Source: Candidatus Saccharimonadota bacterium
Lineage (GTDB): Bacteria; Patescibacteriota; Saccharimonadia; Saccharimonadales; 2-12-FULL-41-12
Length of the DNA stretch: 45,541 nucleotides
Direction of reading: 5' to 3'
NCBI GenBank assembly: GCA_022842995.1
Contig: JALHOM010000002.1
Location: forward strand, 1 to 45,541
A program made the translations under genes and the position numbers. Positions 7,018-15,483 of the stretch are shown here, piece by piece. Under the pieces are notes generated by a model, which made no database searches, had not been told where the DNA came from, and saw only the letters and a program-made list of their open reading frames with translations. Each line of letters starts with the position of its first letter. Position 1 is the stretch's first letter.

Positions 7018-8136
7018 TTACAATACTTCAGCAGAGTCAGATTCGATGACCTTCAGGGCTTTTTTGTTCATAATCTCATAGCGCAAGCCGGTCATAGGAG
7101 ATTCCACGTAGTCGTCGTTGAGCAAGTTCACGAATTTAGAGAGGTCTTTGTCGTCCATGATAATTATCGAACCAGAATCGTCTTGCATGAGATCAATTCC
7201 CATTTCTTCGGCGTGGTTCATGAGTTCGTCTTGCTTGACGAGCGTCGGGTCAATTTTTTGGAGTTTTTTGATGAGCGATTTTTTGCCTTCAACCAGACTA
7301 TTTAAGGTAACGCCGTCTTCAAAAACAAGAGCAAAATTAGCTTCAATCTCGGCGACTTTGGCCCGCGCAATAGCCGCCTCTTTCACGTCGTAACCGAAAA
7401 GTTGTTTTAATTTGGCTTGATTGAAGACGTATAAATCTTCATCCAGGAGCATTAATTGAGGGTCTGTCGGCATACGTACGGCGGCATCGGCATCGAACGG
7501 CACAAATTTACCGCTTTTTAGCATCCAACCCGTCTTGCCCTTCATAACACTACTACCCGGCAATACCTTAAAGACATAAAACGGCCGATCCGAACCCTGG
7601 TGCGAGACACGGGCCATCACGCCTTTAACGCGCTTAAAATCGTGTTCTTCATCAGAAAATATCGGGATTTCAGCGTACTGCGTCCTCAGCCACGTTAGAG
7701 TGTCTTGAAGTTTCGCGACATTTTTAACACGGGTTCGCTGCAGAACTTTGTGCTCGGCTTCGGCTTCCTCAAAAGAACGCACGATCAGCCCCACTTCTGC
7801 ACCCTCGAGCACATATTCTAAAATCTCATCTATAAATATCGGCTCCAGCTGTTTTGCCAGACTATCGCTCGTCGCAGTTTTATACAGCGTATAGTTTTTG
7901 CTAATAAAAAACAGTTCGATCTTTAGCTCGTCTTTGTACTGGACCAGATTATTTGCCCAAGCAAAGACATCAGACTCCTGATAAGAATCTTCCTTCTGGG
8001 CCGGAGCGGCTTCGGCGTCTGGGCTTTCGGGCTTATTTTCGGACACTTCAGATTCTGCGCCCGCCATATCAACCGATTCTTCGGCTTCAGCCACAGGAGC
8101 TTCTGTATTTTGTATAGGTTTTGTTTCGTCTTCCAT
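7018..8136 (-). CDS. DUF4868 (Kiwa KwaB-family) domain protein
   Basis: The protein has 372 residues. Residues 1-55 are acidic, rich in Glu, Ala and Pro, and probably disordered. The rest fits the DUF4868 family that includes KwaB of the Kiwa anti-phage system. Features include a lysine-rich loop before FDADAAVRMP, then DEDLYVFNQAKLKQLFGYD, and the C-terminal signature LLNDDYVESPMTGLRYE at about 338-354. The family is recognised from pattern memory, not a search. KwaB proteins act with a membrane partner; here the next gene, 21 bases downstream, encodes a different kind of membrane protein. The gene order (soluble first) and the acidic extension also differ from canonical Kiwa. A role in defence is inferred. 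Confidence 0.7.
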   Translation of the reverse strand: MEDETKPIQNTEAPVAEAEESVDMAGAESEVSENKPESPDAEAAPAQKEDSYQESDVFAWANNLVQYKDELKIELFFISKNYTLYKTATSDSLAKQLEPIFIDEILEYVLEGAEVGLIVRSFEEAEAEHKVLQRTRVKNVAKLQDTLTWLRTQYAEIPIFSDEEHDFKRVKGVMARVSHQGSDRPFYVFKVLPGSSVMKGKTGWMLKSGKFVPFDADAAVRMPTDPQLMLLDEDLYVFNQAKLKQLFGYDVKEAAIARAKVAEIEANFALVFEDGVTLNSLVEGKKSLIKKLQKIDPTLVKQDELMNHAEEMGIDLMQDDSGSIIIMDDKDLSKFVNLLNDDYVESPMTGLRYEIMNKKALKVIESDSAEVL

Positions 8137-8278
8137 AAAATATTGTTAGCTTACCAGGATATTCTAGACTATTGGGCCCAAAAAATATGCTGTAAAATCC
8201 TCATTTTGGGTCACATCACATAACTTTGCAGATATTTATCCCTTTATGAAATTTATCGTAACCCCGAGATAAGGTCGG

Positions 8279-9652
8279 TTATCTAAGGAGGTCGGCGATT
8301 TTTATGCGTTCTTGCTGGGTCGTGTCACGGTGGCGAATGGTGACCGTATCATCTTCTAGCGTGTCAAAGTCTATAACGACGCAGTACGGGGTTCCGATTT
8401 CATCTTGGCGACGGTAACGCTTACCAATATTGCCGTTGTCATCCCATTCACAAACGAATTTCCGGCTGAGCTCTTCGTAAACTTTGCGCGCCTTCTCTAC
8501 GAGCTCTGGCTTATTTTTTAGCAATGGGAAGACTGCGTACTTAACAGGAGCCAAATCTTCATGAAGCTTCAAAACGGTTCGCGTTTCACCGCCTTCAAGT
8601 TCTTCTACGGTATATGCGTCTGACATGACGGCCAAGAAGCATCGCCCCATTCCCATGGAGGTTTCCAAAATCCACGGAATATATTTTTCTTTGGTATATG
8701 GGTCTACATAGTTCAAATCAACGCCAGAAAACTTCATGTGCTGCGTCAAATCATAGTCTGTGCGGTCGTGTATACCCTCGATTTCGTCGAAACCATAAGA
8801 CGGGAAATTATACTCAACATCCCAGGCATCTGAGGCATAAAAAACTAGATTATCATGTTGCTTGAATCTTAAGTTTTCTTCTCGAATCCCGAGGCTCAGA
8901 TACCAGTTCCAACGGTCCTGTTTTATAGCTTCATAGGGTTCTTTATTCTCGTTAGGCTTAACAAAGTATTGCGTATCAGCCTGCTCTAATTCCCGCGTTC
9001 GGAACAAGAAATTACGTGGGCTGATTTCGTTTCTGAAGGCCTTACCTATCTGCGCAACACCAAATGGCACTTTAACGCGAGTAGTGTCGACAATATTTTT
9101 ATAGTTTAAATAAATACCTTGGCACGCTTCTCCTGGCAGATAAACTGGTCGCTCCCCTTTATCGGTAAAGTCACCCAGATTTGATTTGACCAACAAGTTA
9201 AATGCCTTAACCTGGCCAAAATCCTTTTCGCCACAATTTGAACATTTTATCTCTTGGCGATGCTCATCAAACAAAGAATTGAGCTCGGCTTCACTCATTT
9301 TTTCATCTGCAGCAACACCGATAGCCCCAAGTTCTTTATCGACTCGTATGCGGTGATTGCAGTTCCGGCATTCGGCCAAAGGATCTGAAAAACCGCCAAC
9401 GTGCCCCGATGCTTCCCAGACTTTCGGATGCTTAAACATGGCGCTATCTAAACCAACGTAATTTTCCTTACGATGAACGTTTGCTTGCCACCATGATTTC
9501 TTAATATTGTTTAGAAGTTCAACTCCATAAGGACCGTAGTCATAAAGACCGGCCTCGCCACCATAAATTTCTGAACCGGGGTATACAAATCCCCTTCTTT
9601 TACAAAGACTGATTATATCGTCCATGGAGACGTCTTTCGTTTGAGTGCTCAT
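8279..9652 (-). CDS. glyQS: glycyl-tRNA synthetase, single-chain class II type
   Basis: It charges tRNA-Gly with glycine. At 457 residues it is full length for the homodimeric GlyRS type found in Gram-positives, archaea and eukaryotes, not the alpha/beta heterotetramer. The N-terminus CKRRGFVYPGSEIYGGEAGL is diagnostic. Class II motifs appear around FRNEISPRNFLFRTRELEQ and the C-terminal GMGRCFLAVM. Two CxxC pairs (CRNCNHR and CSNCGEK) suggest a zinc site. A short anticodon-binding domain follows. It sits downstream of recO with its own candidate promoter about 130 bases upstream. The start is ATG at 9650-9652. Confidence 0.96.
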   Translation of the reverse strand: MSTQTKDVSMDDIISLCKRRGFVYPGSEIYGGEAGLYDYGPYGVELLNNIKKSWWQANVHRKENYVGLDSAMFKHPKVWEASGHVGGFSDPLAECRNCNHRIRVDKELGAIGVAADEKMSEAELNSLFDEHRQEIKCSNCGEKDFGQVKAFNLLVKSNLGDFTDKGERPVYLPGEACQGIYLNYKNIVDTTRVKVPFGVAQIGKAFRNEISPRNFLFRTRELEQADTQYFVKPNENKEPYEAIKQDRWNWYLSLGIREENLRFKQHDNLVFYASDAWDVEYNFPSYGFDEIEGIHDRTDYDLTQHMKFSGVDLNYVDPYTKEKYIPWILETSMGMGRCFLAVMSDAYTVEELEGGETRTVLKLHEDLAPVKYAVFPLLKNKPELVEKARKVYEELSRKFVCEWDDNGNIGKRYRRQDEIGTPYCVVIDFDTLEDDTVTIRHRDTTQQERIKIADLLR

Positions 9653-9785
9653 CTTATTAATCTCGCTTACTGCTTAAACTTGGTAAATATCGAATGAATG
9701 AAAAAATATCAGTAGGTACGAAGACCTCTGCCTCTGACACTTCCAAGACTCGTAATAACAATATTTATCATAATCTTAGTTTTGG

Positions 9786-9814
9786 ATTATATCTGTTTTG
9801 TGCGTGGATTTCCA
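9786..9814 (-). promoter_or_regulatory. candidate promoter of glyQS
   Basis: TGGAAA (9809-9814), a 17-base spacer and TATAAT (9786-9791) give a good sigma70-type match. Transcription would leave a leader of about 125 bases before glyQS. No T-box sequence is recognisable in that leader. Confidence 0.5.
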
Positions 9815-9836
9815 GAGGTCGAAGACTATTTCAATA

Positions 9837-10520
9837 CTACAGCTCGAAATACATGGTCGTCATGCCATGTACTAAACTACCTAGATCAGCAACATTTTCG
9901 AGGCCACCTTGCAAGCGCACAGGCCTATCGCTACCAAGCAAAACCCGCAGAAGCTTTATATGGCTTATAGTGAAAGCCCCTCCCGGATAATACTCAAAAA
10001 GTTGTTCATCAAAATTATAATTAAAACAGGGGTCGCTTTCGTCATTCTTTTTTAAATTAACGTTAATTTCGCCCAACAATCCGGCCTGCTTCATCACCTG
10101 AAGCTCAAACCAGATATGACAAATAACGTCGTCAAAGTCGTCGTCATTGAGGGCGGCAAAATATCTATCCAGCGTATCGAAATATTCCTGCCCCGTACCG
10201 TCATCGACGACCTTATCGAGCAACTTCAAAGCCTCGAAAGAATGGTTCATGCGAGCCATATCTTTCACGATTTCGCCGTAATAAATCTCTGGACGTGCAC
10301 TAATCAGCGAAGCCAACTTCCCTTTCGCGCTCTGAATAAACCCGATTTCTGTTCTAGTTAGTAATTCGACACCGGCGGCTAGCTTGCTTTTTTGACCCCG
10401 AACTCCCCGAGCGTACATCGCCTTTTTGCCATATTCACGACACAGCAGCGTTACGACCCGATCGGTTTCTCCGTAATTGGTTCTGCGGAGCACGAAAGCT
10501 CGGTCTTTTTCGCGGTTCAT
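9837..10520 (-). CDS. recO: DNA repair protein RecO
   Basis: RecO helps RecR load RecA onto SSB-coated DNA during recombinational repair. The 227-residue protein opens with the OB-fold pattern of the family (DRAFVLRRTNYGETDRVVTLLCREYGKKAMYARGV), followed by the helical C-terminal domain with MKQAGLLGEINV near 145-157. The four-cysteine zinc motif of some RecO proteins is not complete; only one Cys lies in that region. It is downstream of the degenerate receiver gene and upstream of glyQS, all on the minus strand. The start is ATG at 10518-10520. Confidence 0.9.
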   Translation of the reverse strand: MNREKDRAFVLRRTNYGETDRVVTLLCREYGKKAMYARGVRGQKSKLAAGVELLTRTEIGFIQSAKGKLASLISARPEIYYGEIVKDMARMNHSFEALKLLDKVVDDGTGQEYFDTLDRYFAALNDDDFDDVICHIWFELQVMKQAGLLGEINVNLKKNDESDPCFNYNFDEQLFEYYPGGAFTISHIKLLRVLLGSDRPVRLQGGLENVADLGSLVHGMTTMYFEL

Positions 10521-10582
10521 GCCCCTATCCTACCAAATACCTCCAATTACTGCTTATCAGGGCCTTACGTGTAAACAATAAA

Positions 10583-10972
10583 TTAATGACCACAAACCCT
10601 GTTAAGCGCGCGACTCAGGTCGGCAAAGGTCGTCGTTGGTTTGTAGAGATATTCAGCGATGTTCAGCCGCTTAATTTCAGGTTGGTCAAGATATTTCTTA
10701 AATGGCATGTGCGTATGGACAATAACTGGAATATTCTGCCAATCTTCATACGATCGGAACTCGTGCAAAAAGGCGATGCCATTGTTTTCGGCGATGGCAA
10801 ATTCCATAACGACGGCATCGGGTCGTTTTTTGTCTGCAGAACGGATAGCCTCTTCAGCGGATTGCACAGATTCAACCACGAGATACTCGAATCTTTTGAA
10901 ATACTGTTTGAGCAGCCCGGCAATATCTAGATCAGGCTCTAGAATCAAAACTTTTGTGGTCTTGCTTTTCAT
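10583..10972 (-). CDS. degenerate stand-alone receiver domain with Glu at the phosphorylation site
   Basis: This is a single receiver-like domain of about 129 residues. The start is placed at ATG 10970-10972 (MKSKTTKVLILEPD), because the longer frame back to 11032 overlaps the preceding gene. The usual Asp-Asp pocket is EPD (Glu12, Pro13, Asp14). The phosphoacceptor position is Glu57 (VVMEFAIAENNG) instead of Asp. The switch Thr (VIVHTH) and Lys-Pro (YLYKPT) are retained. It probably cannot be phosphorylated normally and may mimic the active state. It begins 5 bases after the stop of the degenerate kinase gene with no clear ribosome site, so coupling is likely. Confidence 0.75.
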   Translation of the reverse strand: MKSKTTKVLILEPDLDIAGLLKQYFKRFEYLVVESVQSAEEAIRSADKKRPDAVVMEFAIAENNGIAFLHEFRSYEDWQNIPVIVHTHMPFKKYLDQPEIKRLNIAEYLYKPTTTFADLSRALNRVCGH

Positions 10973-10977
10973 CAAGA

Positions 10978-11658
10978 TTACATCAAACTCATCTGCTGAC
11001 TCTGGGGTAGCGTCGTGGCAAAACCGCGCCATCTCCCGAGACGCTTTACGTACAATTTCCCGCCCAGGCTGCTGGCTAGTCTCTCCGCCAAAACAACCAA
11101 ATAGCCACTTTTTGAGCTATGGCGAGCAAATGGCATATGAGAGAGGCCAGCCGAAGACAACGCCTTATCGAGCTCACGGCTGGTAATGGTTAGATCACGC
11201 GCAAAAACACCTATCCCGACGTCGCCATTACTGCTCACGAAACTTCGTATCGACAGTGGGTACTTTGACGCATCGGCGGTAAACATTATCAAACTACCCA
11301 AAAACGACGAAAGCAACTCACGGTTTGTCATAACAGCAGCGTTAACACCGGCAACACTAACAATCTCACTCGAAACTACCGGGCGGACCTCGCTCATTAC
11401 CTGATGCATGATAGACCCCATGCCGAGTGGCGATAGCTCCAGTTCAAGTTGACCAATTTCGACTTGATTGGCAATAATAAAACTATCAATAAGCCTGAGT
11501 GACTGCTCGGCCAATGACTGTATTTTGGCAAGACTCTTCGGCGATGCCAGCTCTGCCTCACGCGCAACCTCGTAGTACATCAACTGCAACTCTTTGAGGA
11601 GGCAAAGCGAATTGCGCCTCATATATTCTGCTTCTGATTCTTCTCTACCCAGAGTCAA
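10978..11658 (-). CDS. degenerate histidine-kinase-like protein
   Basis: The protein has 226 residues. An N-terminal two-helix region (about 15-65) is placed like a DHp domain, but its H-box position reads LLKELQLMYYEVARE with no histidine. A C-terminal half resembles an HATPase fold: MTNRELLSSFLGSLIMFTADAS at the N-box position, a weak G1-like DVGIGVF and a late SGYLVVLAERLASSLGG helix. The ATP-binding Asn and glycine loops are poorly kept. The gene starts with TTG at 11656-11658 after AGAGGG. It is coupled to a receiver-like protein that has itself lost its phosphorylation site. The pair probably signals by binding rather than by phosphotransfer, or is decaying. Confidence 0.65.
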   Translation of the reverse strand: MTLGREESEAEYMRRNSLCLLKELQLMYYEVAREAELASPKSLAKIQSLAEQSLRLIDSFIIANQVEIGQLELELSPLGMGSIMHQVMSEVRPVVSSEIVSVAGVNAAVMTNRELLSSFLGSLIMFTADASKYPLSIRSFVSSNGDVGIGVFARDLTITSRELDKALSSAGLSHMPFARHSSKSGYLVVLAERLASSLGGKLYVKRLGRWRGFATTLPQSQQMSLM

Positions 11659-11793
11659 ACCAATACCCTCTTTTTGCCCTTAATTTCTCTATAAGTCAGT
11701 ATAGCACTTAGCCCATATTTTAGACGATAGGACGTACCTAGTGCACTATAAATGTACTCGGGCTCAAGGCTTTAAATAACAGAGGTAGATTGC

Positions 11794-12447
11794 TTAGGGG
11801 TTAAAGGTAAACGTTGGCAAAACTACTTTATCAAGATCAGGCACCGACTGCTCAGATTCGCTAGCAATGACGATAGATTTATCCCTGAGCGGCAAGACAA
11901 TCATAGAGCCTTTTACGTCAGGACGAATCTCACCGTCAAACCGCATGCCAAGCACACTCGGGACTTTGGCTAGTCGATACGCAGAAGCCTTCAACTTACC
12001 GGATTTAACCGCAGAGTCATTACTTTTGAGTACTTGGTCGTAGCTTTTATTCTCAACCTTCAGATTAACGGCATAAGTAGCCTTGGTGTCACCAGACAAA
12101 ATACCAGCGTTCATAATCAGATCTAACTGATCATTGTTTTCTTTGGCGTAACCACTCCACGTTTTAGGGTACTGAAAGCCGATGTCGCCAAAAACAGCCG
12201 CCGATTTATAGTCTCTATACGGCTCTTTTTCTTTCTCCTGGAATTCATTGTCTTTTTCGGATGACTTTTTATCCTCTGCAACCTTCACCGCAGCGGCTAC
12301 TTTTTGGTCAGAGTTGTTTTTATAATCTTGCATAGACGCATATGCCCAGACACCAAATCCAAGAGAGCCAACCAATAATAAGCCCGTCAATATCAGCGGG
12401 ATCAATAAGACGTTAAGCCCTCCGCCCTGATTTTGAAGTAGTTTCAT
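11794..12447 (-). CDS. membrane-anchored extracytoplasmic protein of unknown function
   Basis: The protein has 217 residues, with an uncleaved-looking N-terminal helix (about 12-36, LNVLLIPLILTGLLLVGSLG) and no lipobox. A charged Lys/Glu linker spans about 40-75. The rest is a soluble domain of about 140 residues with GDIGFQYPKTWSGYAKE, reminiscent of PsbP-like folds common in membrane-anchored bacterial proteins. No catalytic motif was recognised. The start is ATG at 12445-12447. A TTGACG-N17-TACCAT promoter-like pattern lies almost on the start codon, so the transcript may be nearly leaderless. Confidence 0.6.
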   Translation of the reverse strand: MKLLQNQGGGLNVLLIPLILTGLLLVGSLGFGVWAYASMQDYKNNSDQKVAAAVKVAEDKKSSEKDNEFQEKEKEPYRDYKSAAVFGDIGFQYPKTWSGYAKENNDQLDLIMNAGILSGDTKATYAVNLKVENKSYDQVLKSNDSAVKSGKLKASAYRLAKVPSVLGMRFDGEIRPDVKGSMIVLPLRDKSIVIASESEQSVPDLDKVVLPTFTFNP

Positions 12448-12515
12448 TATGTTTATGGTAAACAGCCTATGCGTCTACGTCAAGCTATTCCCCTGTTAAC
12501 ACGCACGACTACTGC

Positions 12516-13004
12516 CTAATATTGGTAGAGATACATTCCCTCAGCTTCGGCGATTATTTTTTTACCGGGGATTTTGAACGTATAGCTCAGCAAGCGCGTA
12601 CCTTTTTGAGCTTCGGCGAGCATTTTTTGATCCAGCCGCTTCATGAATTTCTCTAGCAAAAAAACGTACACAATATCGGCCTCCGCGATATTGACGTTCC
12701 AAAAATTGCCATAGCGAACTTTAATACGGCCACCGTATTTCAAACAAGACAACCAGGCCACAATAAATAAGATCGGATTTAACTCATAACCAACCGCCCT
12801 ACCGCCTCGTCGGGCGATTTCTCTTAAGATATAGCCGTCACCACACCCGAGCTCATACACCACTTCGTCTTTCCGAAGAGCCGCCATTTTGAGACCTAAG
12901 GCAATCTGTTTTTTGTGAGTTGGCAAATACGGAGCACCAAAAAGCAGGACAAAACCAAAGCACATAACAATGACAAAAAGCAGTAAAAAAATACTCGCCG
13001 CCAT
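12516..13004 (-). CDS. membrane-anchored class I SAM-dependent methyltransferase
   Basis: The protein has 162 residues. An N-terminal hydrophobic helix (about 3-22) precedes PYLPTHKKQIALGLKMAAL and the SAM-binding motif I, VYELGCGDGY, at about 50-59. The acidic end of strand beta2 is GYELNP. A short Rossmann-like core follows. The substrate is unknown; membrane placement suggests a lipid or membrane-associated target. The start is ATG at 13002-13004, five bases after the xseB stop, so it is likely in the xseA-xseB transcript. Confidence 0.75.
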   Translation of the reverse strand: MAASIFLLLFVIVMCFGFVLLFGAPYLPTHKKQIALGLKMAALRKDEVVYELGCGDGYILREIARRGGRAVGYELNPILFIVAWLSCLKYGGRIKVRYGNFWNVNIAEADIVYVFLLEKFMKRLDQKMLAEAQKGTRLLSYTFKIPGKKIIAEAEGMYLYQY

Positions 13005-13009
13005 GATTT

Positions 13010-13183
13010 TTAGGGCTTCTTGCTCGAAATCTTGGTTTCGACGTCACTCAAATAAGCTTCGAGCTGCTTCAGTAGTTTCTGGCCTTTTTCATGAAGTTTT
13101 AAGGCCTCATCTATATCAGTATCAGGGTTCTGCAGAGCGTCCAAAACTTCTTCTAGATCGGACTTGAGCTTCTGGTAATTCAT
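13010..13183 (-). CDS. xseB: exodeoxyribonuclease VII small subunit
   Basis: This 57-residue ORF begins MNYQKLKSDLEEVLDAL and contains DIDEALKLHEKGQKLLKQL, the helical hairpin typical of XseB. XseB binds XseA to form exonuclease VII, which degrades single-stranded DNA in repair. Its ATG (13181-13183) overlaps the TGA of xseA, so the two subunits are translationally coupled. The length is slightly below the usual 60-80 residues. Confidence 0.9.
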   Translation of the reverse strand: MNYQKLKSDLEEVLDALQNPDTDIDEALKLHEKGQKLLKQLEAYLSDVETKISSKKP

Positions 13184-14316
13184 GATTTTTCCTTCCTTAT
13201 GGACGGGTCTGGACGGACCGTGATCGACTCGTCGCTATATTCAATTATAAATTCTTTTTCTTGGCGCGCAGCTTTCGCCGTTCTCAAAACAGATCCAGTC
13301 ATGCTTCGGGAAATCGAATAGCCTTTCGCTAGTGGCAAGCGCGGATCACTGGCCTTCAATAATTTCGCGAAAACTTTTTGAGCGTCTTTCTCGGCCAAGA
13401 TCTTCCGGCCAACAAGATCTTGCATGCTGTCGCTATAGTTCGCCTGTTCCCGGCGCAACGCACCTATATATTCATCGAGCGAACTTGATAATTCTTTGTG
13501 CATACGGCCGACCACCAGCTTTTCATGCTCGATATCGGGAACCAAAATCTCGGCAGCATTACTGGGCGTACTCGCCCTTAGGTCTGCCACTAGCTCACTC
13601 AGTGAAGTATCTCGCTCATGACCAATTGCCACCAAAGTCGGGATTCTACTGGAAGCCAGCGCGCGCACAACCTGCTCATGATCAAAAGCAGCCAAATCTT
13701 CCGCCGAACCGCCGCCACGAATTATGACTGCTGCTTCTACGCTCGGAAAATCGGTATTAACTTTTTGGATTGCCGCGATAATTTGCTCGGGCGCCTCTGC
13801 CCCTTGCACCAAGACGTCCACGAGCTCAATTTTCAAACATGGCCAACGGCGGCCAATAATTTTCATAAAATCGCCGTACGCCGCCGATGACTTGGAGGTT
13901 ATCAGCGCTATGGACTCTGGCGGATACGGTAACGCCCGTTTTCGACTTTCATCGAAAAGACCTTCAGCTGATAGCTTTTTCAGAAGCAATTCTTGGGCAC
14001 GCTTCAAAGTTCCTTGGCCAACGGTTTTTACCGCGACAATGTTCAAGCTAAACCCAAACTGCGGATGCAGATATGGTCGGCCGACAACTTCCAGCACCAT
14101 GCCGTCTTCCAAGGGTCCTGGCAACGCCCGAACCGACCCAAAACACTTCAAGGTCGCGCCTTCATCCTTGACGTCACAGTAGACCCAGGTGTTTTTGCTT
14201 ATTCGCAGACTACTCAATTCGCCGACAACGATTGCCTCCGGGAAACTAAAATCGAGCACCTGATTAAATGCAGCTACAAATTCCGAAACACTAAACGTTG
14301 GCGCCGAACCGATCAT
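13180..14316 (-). CDS. xseA: exodeoxyribonuclease VII large subunit
   Basis: This is the catalytic subunit of exonuclease VII, which cuts single-stranded DNA processively from both ends. At 378 residues it is somewhat shorter than the usual 400-450. The N-terminal OB-fold (FSVSEFVAAFNQVLDFSF, then VVGELSSLRISKNTWVYCDVKD) is followed by the catalytic region: IALITSKSSAAYGDFMKI, VIIRGGGSAEDLAAFDHEQV, and the IGHERDTSLSELVADLRASTPS segment. The C-terminal coiled coil is short. The ATG overlaps the stop of the flippase-like gene (ATGA), and its own stop overlaps the xseB start. Confidence 0.95.
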   Translation of the reverse strand: MIGSAPTFSVSEFVAAFNQVLDFSFPEAIVVGELSSLRISKNTWVYCDVKDEGATLKCFGSVRALPGPLEDGMVLEVVGRPYLHPQFGFSLNIVAVKTVGQGTLKRAQELLLKKLSAEGLFDESRKRALPYPPESIALITSKSSAAYGDFMKIIGRRWPCLKIELVDVLVQGAEAPEQIIAAIQKVNTDFPSVEAAVIIRGGGSAEDLAAFDHEQVVRALASSRIPTLVAIGHERDTSLSELVADLRASTPSNAAEILVPDIEHEKLVVGRMHKELSSSLDEYIGALRREQANYSDSMQDLVGRKILAEKDAQKVFAKLLKASDPRLPLAKGYSISRSMTGSVLRTAKAARQEKEFIIEYSDESITVRPDPSIRKEKS

Positions 14317-15362
14317 GTCTTTATATTTTCAATTCCAAACTTGGCTATCGACTTTTGATAAAAATAGTAGCCCGGTGGCAATTGGATTGCCATACTGAGG
14401 ATTCGATACATTATCGTAGCAGGAATACCGATAGACGGCGGCACGCCCGCAACCGCCAAAACGCCGGCCATAAGCGCTTCGTAAACTCCGATCCCACCAG
14501 GCAAAATAGAGATCAAGCCCGCAAAATTAGCAACTGCATATGCCAGAATTACCGCACCAATATTGACTGGCTCGCCAAAGGCCAAAAAGACCATATAGAT
14601 TGTTGCGACTTCTGTAAAATTAGCTCCAAATGAATACAAAAATGGCTTTTTCAGCCCCCCTATATTTCGCCGGAGCACCATGTAATCTTCATGGAGATCT
14701 AAAAATAAATTCCTGACCCACTCGACAGATATTGTCTCTGGATGCTTTGGCCTAAAGTAGCTAATAATTTTGTTTAAAAACCTTGTAAACCCGACGGTAA
14801 AAGTGTTGATTCTGGTCTTACTACCGGCTACATACATCGCCATCAACGTGCCGATAGCCAACGCCGTACCGATCGACCCAGCAACCAAAATCGTAAAATT
14901 ATTGGCCTTGCCTTCTAGCGCCAACGCCAGCAAGCCGATAAAGAGCAGTATCTGAAAAGAGATAAACACCAACACAAAGCGCATCATCTGAATAAGCGTG
15001 GATTTAGAAGCCGGCGCACCCTCTTGCTTCATGCGGTAAGCAAAATACGAAAATCCTGCTACGCCAGCACTCGGGAAAACGTGATTCACAAAATTAAGCT
15101 CAATCGCCGCCTTATACATCGGCCAGTACGCAATTTTTTTGCCCAAAACCGAGTACAAATTACGATACAACCCCGTATAACTGTGGTAATTCAGGAGCTG
15201 CCAGACAATCATGAGTAACAAAAACCACCACATCACATCAGCGATATTCGTTATCGTCTCGCCTATCTGATCATAAGAAAAAATTATCAAAGCCCCAAGA
15301 CCAGCAAAGGTTATGCCGTTTAGGATAACCTGCCACTTCTTACTGGATTTTTGTTGAGACAT
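14313..15362 (-). CDS. flippase-like integral membrane protein (LPG synthase TM / UPF0104 family)
   Basis: The protein has 349 residues and about eight membrane helices. The pattern GYYFYQKS near the C-terminus and ISILPGGIGVYEALMAGVLAVAGVP at about 285-310 is typical of the flippase-like domain family related to the membrane part of lysylphosphatidylglycerol synthase. AIELNFVNHVFPSAGVAGFSYFAYRMKQEG near 90-115 is another family hallmark. No soluble aminoacyl-transfer domain is present, so lipid aminoacylation is not expected. It may move a lipid-linked substrate. It overlaps the start of xseA by four bases; the functional reason for the coupling is not evident. Confidence 0.82.
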   Translation of the reverse strand: MSQQKSSKKWQVILNGITFAGLGALIIFSYDQIGETITNIADVMWWFLLLMIVWQLLNYHSYTGLYRNLYSVLGKKIAYWPMYKAAIELNFVNHVFPSAGVAGFSYFAYRMKQEGAPASKSTLIQMMRFVLVFISFQILLFIGLLALALEGKANNFTILVAGSIGTALAIGTLMAMYVAGSKTRINTFTVGFTRFLNKIISYFRPKHPETISVEWVRNLFLDLHEDYMVLRRNIGGLKKPFLYSFGANFTEVATIYMVFLAFGEPVNIGAVILAYAVANFAGLISILPGGIGVYEALMAGVLAVAGVPPSIGIPATIMYRILSMAIQLPPGYYFYQKSIAKFGIENIKT

Positions 15363-15441
15363 GGTTCTTAATTCATATTATAGCCGATTATTTCCCGGTC
15401 GAACACTTGAGCCACTCGAGACACCTAGGCAGGAATCATGC

Positions 15442-15471
15442 CAGACACTTTAGCCACAGATGATATATACT
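15442..15471 (+). promoter_or_regulatory. promoter giving a nearly leaderless transcript
   Basis: CAGACA (15442-15447), 18 bases and TATACT (15466-15471) precede the ATG at 15484 by only 12 bases. Transcription would begin about five bases before the start codon, and no ribosome site is visible there. Confidence 0.4.
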
Positions 15472-15483
15472 TATGACTACAGT

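Noticed and set aside
9653-9779. T-box riboswitch in the glyQS leader
   Set aside because: The leader is long enough, but no T-box sequence (GGGTGGNACC-like) or clear antiterminator/terminator pair can be found.
9723-9820. GACCTCTG / CAGAGGTC inverted repeat flanking the glyQS promoter
   Set aside because: Only 8 bp, 82 bases apart, partly over recO-proximal sequence; compatible with chance.
13332-14182. Several long plus-strand ORFs opposite xseA
   Set aside because: They are mutually overlapping shadows of a clearly conserved gene.
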